Source: an uncultured Clostridia bacterium (lineage in GTDB: Bacteria > Bacillota > Clostridia > Oscillospirales > Oscillospiraceae). Taken from it: DNA of 7,703 nt. The stretch lies in NCBI GenBank assembly GCA_945635805.1, contig CALZCW010000022.1:1-7703 (forward strand), given 5' to 3'. The position numbers were made by a program, and so were the translations under genes. The notes under the pieces were generated by a model. That model worked only from the letters and a program-made list of their open reading frames with translations, was not told where the DNA came from and searched no databases. The first letter of the stretch is position 1. Each line of letters starts with the position of its first letter. Positions 6,595 through 7,703 of this stretch are shown piece after piece.

Positions 6595-6700
6595 GGTTGC
6601 CAAAGACAGCAGGTGGTTTCGGCCGTAAGTCCTGCCGAGGTTACAGAAGATTCATAAGATTTCTGTGTCCTCATGTCTGTTGGCATGAGGTTATTTTTTT
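6595..6700 (+). promoter_or_regulatory. Ribosomal protein L10 leader (autogenous attenuator)
   Basis: The 5' untranslated region before rplJ shows the conserved L10-leader elements AAAGACAGCAGGTG (6602-6615) and CCTGCCGAGGTT (6631-6642), in which GCAGG pairs with CCTGC. A second hairpin pairs ACAGAA (6643-6648) with TTCTGT (6661-6666). A closing stem forms between TGCCAAAGACA (6598-6608) and TGTCT-g-TTGGCA (6674-6685), 11 bp with one bulged G. Its 3' side overlaps both arms of the terminator at 6669-6690, so the two folds exclude each other. In Firmicutes this leader type is thought to be bound by L10 (or L10 with L12), lowering expression when free protein is in excess. The switch direction here is inferred from pairing, not shown. 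Confidence 0.88.
6669..6700 (+). terminator. Attenuator terminator within the L10 leader
   Basis: CCTCATG (6669-6675) pairs with CATGAGG (6684-6690) around an 8-nt loop and is followed by TTATTTTTTT. It lies upstream of the rplJ ribosome binding site, so it would stop transcription before the first gene when the leader's closing stem is not formed. Confidence 0.82.
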
Positions 6701-6701
6701 C

Positions 6702-6707
6702 GGAGGT
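6702..6707 (+). promoter_or_regulatory. Shine-Dalgarno site deciding the TTG start of rplJ
   Basis: GGAGGT lies 8 nt before the TTG at 6716. There is no in-frame ATG close by, and L10 proteins begin with this PNxK-type sequence, so TTG is the start. Confidence 0.85.
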
Positions 6708-6715
6708 GACACACA

Positions 6716-7243
6716 TTGCCCAATTCCAAGGTTCTCGAAAGCAAAAAGGCAATCGTTGATGCACTGGCCGACAAGCTGCAGGGTTCTACCGCTGCCGTGT
6801 TCGTCGACTACAAGGGCATCACTGTCGCACAGGATACCGAGCTTCGCAACAAGTTCCGTGAGGCCGGCGTGGAATACACCGTTGTCAAGAACACGCTCAC
6901 CCGTTTCGCCGCCAACAAGGCCGGCTACAACCAGTTCGATGAGCTGCTTAACGGCACCACTTCCCTCGCCACCACCACCGGCGACCCCATTGCTCCGGCC
7001 CGTATCGTCTGCGAGTTTGCCAAGAAGAACAAGAATGTTCTGAAAATCAAGGGCGGCTTCGTTGAAGGTTCCGTCCTGTCCGTCGAGCAGCTCCAGGGCT
7101 TCGGCGAGCTTCCCAGCAAGGACGCTCTCATCGCTCAGGTACTCGGCACGTTCCTGGCCCCCATCTCTTCCCTGGCCTTTGTGATCGACCAGATCCGCCA
7201 GCAGAAGGAAGGCCCCGCTCCCGCAGAAGCTGCGGAAGCCTAA
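6716..7243 (+). CDS. rplJ: 50S ribosomal protein L10
   Basis: L10 is the base of the ribosomal stalk: its N-terminal domain binds 23S rRNA and L11, and its C-terminal helix carries L7/L12 dimers. The 175-aa length is normal. Family features are a helical start (PNSKVLESKKAIVDALADKL), FVDYKGITVAQ (29-39), LRNKFREAGVEYTVVKNTL (43-61) and FVEGSVLSVEQ (115-125). A helical C-terminal region (about 136-165) then ends in an Ala/Pro/Glu-rich tail. Translation starts at TTG. The gene follows its own promoter and L10 leader and is 35 nt upstream of rplL, the usual stalk operon. The protein is probably also the regulator of its own leader. Confidence 0.97.
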   Translation: MPNSKVLESKKAIVDALADKLQGSTAAVFVDYKGITVAQDTELRNKFREAGVEYTVVKNTLTRFAANKAGYNQFDELLNGTTSLATTTGDPIAPARIVCEFAKKNKNVLKIKGGFVEGSVLSVEQLQGFGELPSKDALIAQVLGTFLAPISSLAFVIDQIRQQKEGPAPAEAAEA

Positions 7244-7278
7244 TTTACCATCATACAATACTTTAGGAGGATTTTACA

Positions 7279-7650
7279 ATGTCTGAAAAAATCGCTGCTC
7301 TGATCGAAGAAGTTAAGGGCCTTACCGTTCTGGAACTGGCCGAGCTCGTACACGCTCTGGAAGACACCTTCGGTGTTTCCGCCGCTGCTGCCGCTGTTGC
7401 TGCTCCCGCTGCGGGCGCTGCTGCCGAAGTCGAAGAGAAGACCGAGTTCGACGTCATCCTGAAGGACTGCGGCGCTTCCAAGCTGAACGTCATCAAGGTC
7501 GTCCGTGCCGCTACCGGCCTGGGCCTGAAGGAAGCCAAGGAAATCGCCGACAACTGCCCGAAGACCCTGAAGGAAGCCATCTCCAAGGAAGACGCGGAGA
7601 AGCTCGCCAACGATCTCAAGGAAGCCGGCGCTACCGCGGAGATCAAGTAA
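7279..7650 (+). CDS. rplL: 50S ribosomal protein L7/L12
   Basis: This stalk protein is bound in multiple dimers to L10 and recruits and stimulates translation GTPases. The 123 aa show the N-terminal dimerisation helices (1-32, including [19 protein letters not shown]), an Ala-rich hinge (35-50), and the globular C-terminal domain (about 54-123) with [29 protein letters not shown] and the closing [10 protein letters not shown]. Two cysteines (64 and 93) lie in the C-terminal domain, a minor oddity because many L12 proteins have none. The Shine-Dalgarno AGGAGG at 7265-7270 is 8 nt before the ATG. It is co-transcribed with rplJ and has its own strong ribosome binding site, fitting the higher copy number needed. 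Confidence 0.98.
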   Translation: MSEKIAALIEEVKGLTVLELAELVHALEDTFGVSAAAAAVAAPAAGAAAEVEEKTEFDVILKDCGASKLNVIKVVRAATGLGLKEAKEIADNCPKTLKEAISKEDAEKLANDLKEAGATAEIK

Positions 7651-7664
7651 TTTATCTCAATGTC

Positions 7665-7703
7665 AAAAACCGAAGCCTTGCATCTGCACGGCTTCGGTTT
7701 TTT
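7665..7703 (+). terminator. Intrinsic terminator after rplL
   Basis: AAAAACCGAAGCC (7665-7677) pairs with GGCTTCGGTTTTT (7690-7702) around a 12-nt loop, followed by the T run that reaches the window edge. It lies 14 nt after the rplL stop and ends the stalk operon before any rpoB. Confidence 0.92.

Noticed and set aside
1..7703. CRISPR array, tRNA/rRNA genes, insertion sequence, attachment sites
   Set aside because: No regularly spaced repeats, cloverleaf genes, transposase frames or flanking inverted repeats were seen. The only inverted repeats are the terminators and the leader.

Overview
The window looks like a chromosomal segment of a high-GC anaerobic Firmicute (Clostridia), most likely an Oscillospiraceae/Ruminococcaceae-type gut bacterium. 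The evidence is the Firmicute-type L10 leader ahead of rplJ-rplL, strong GGAGG ribosome binding sites, GC-rich third codon positions, and a YgfK/SsnA pair of the kind found in anaerobic purine/urate-degradation clusters. The organism call is inference; no 16S or other taxonomic marker beyond the ribosomal proteins is present.

Left part (1-4820, + strand): the 3' end of an ssnA-type amidohydrolase gene, a small unrecognised multi-pass membrane protein whose start codon lies inside the end of ssnA, a full-length ygfK (a large FAD/Fe-S oxidoreductase), and pcp (pyroglutamyl-peptidase I). The spacings are -8, +19 and +36 nt. There is no internal terminator, and the run closes with a strong hairpin terminator after pcp, so it reads as one operon that enters from outside the left edge. 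SsnA and YgfK are accessory proteins of the selenium-dependent xanthine dehydrogenase/purine catabolism loci. The membrane protein between them is the least explained element.

Middle part (4836-6456, - strand): a two-gene operon. The first gene encodes a DUF5131 (phage Gp37/Gp68-like) protein with a CX3CX2C radical-SAM-type motif. Its stop codon overlaps the start of the second gene in an ATGA junction. The second gene encodes an HD-domain phosphohydrolase with two C-terminal membrane helices, and in this sequence it is broken by a one-base frameshift. The operon converges on pcp, with two back-to-back terminators between them.

Right part (6561-7703, + strand): a consensus promoter (TTGACA, 16-nt spacer, TATAAT), an L10 (RplJ-sensing) leader, then rplJ (TTG start), rplL and a terminator at the window edge. 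In the leader, an 11-bp closing stem and an intrinsic terminator can be read as mutually exclusive folds. This part is core ribosomal-stalk biology with autogenous attenuation control.

The items most worth following are the ssnA-ygfK membrane protein, the radical-SAM-like/HD membrane pair, and the frameshift in the HD gene.
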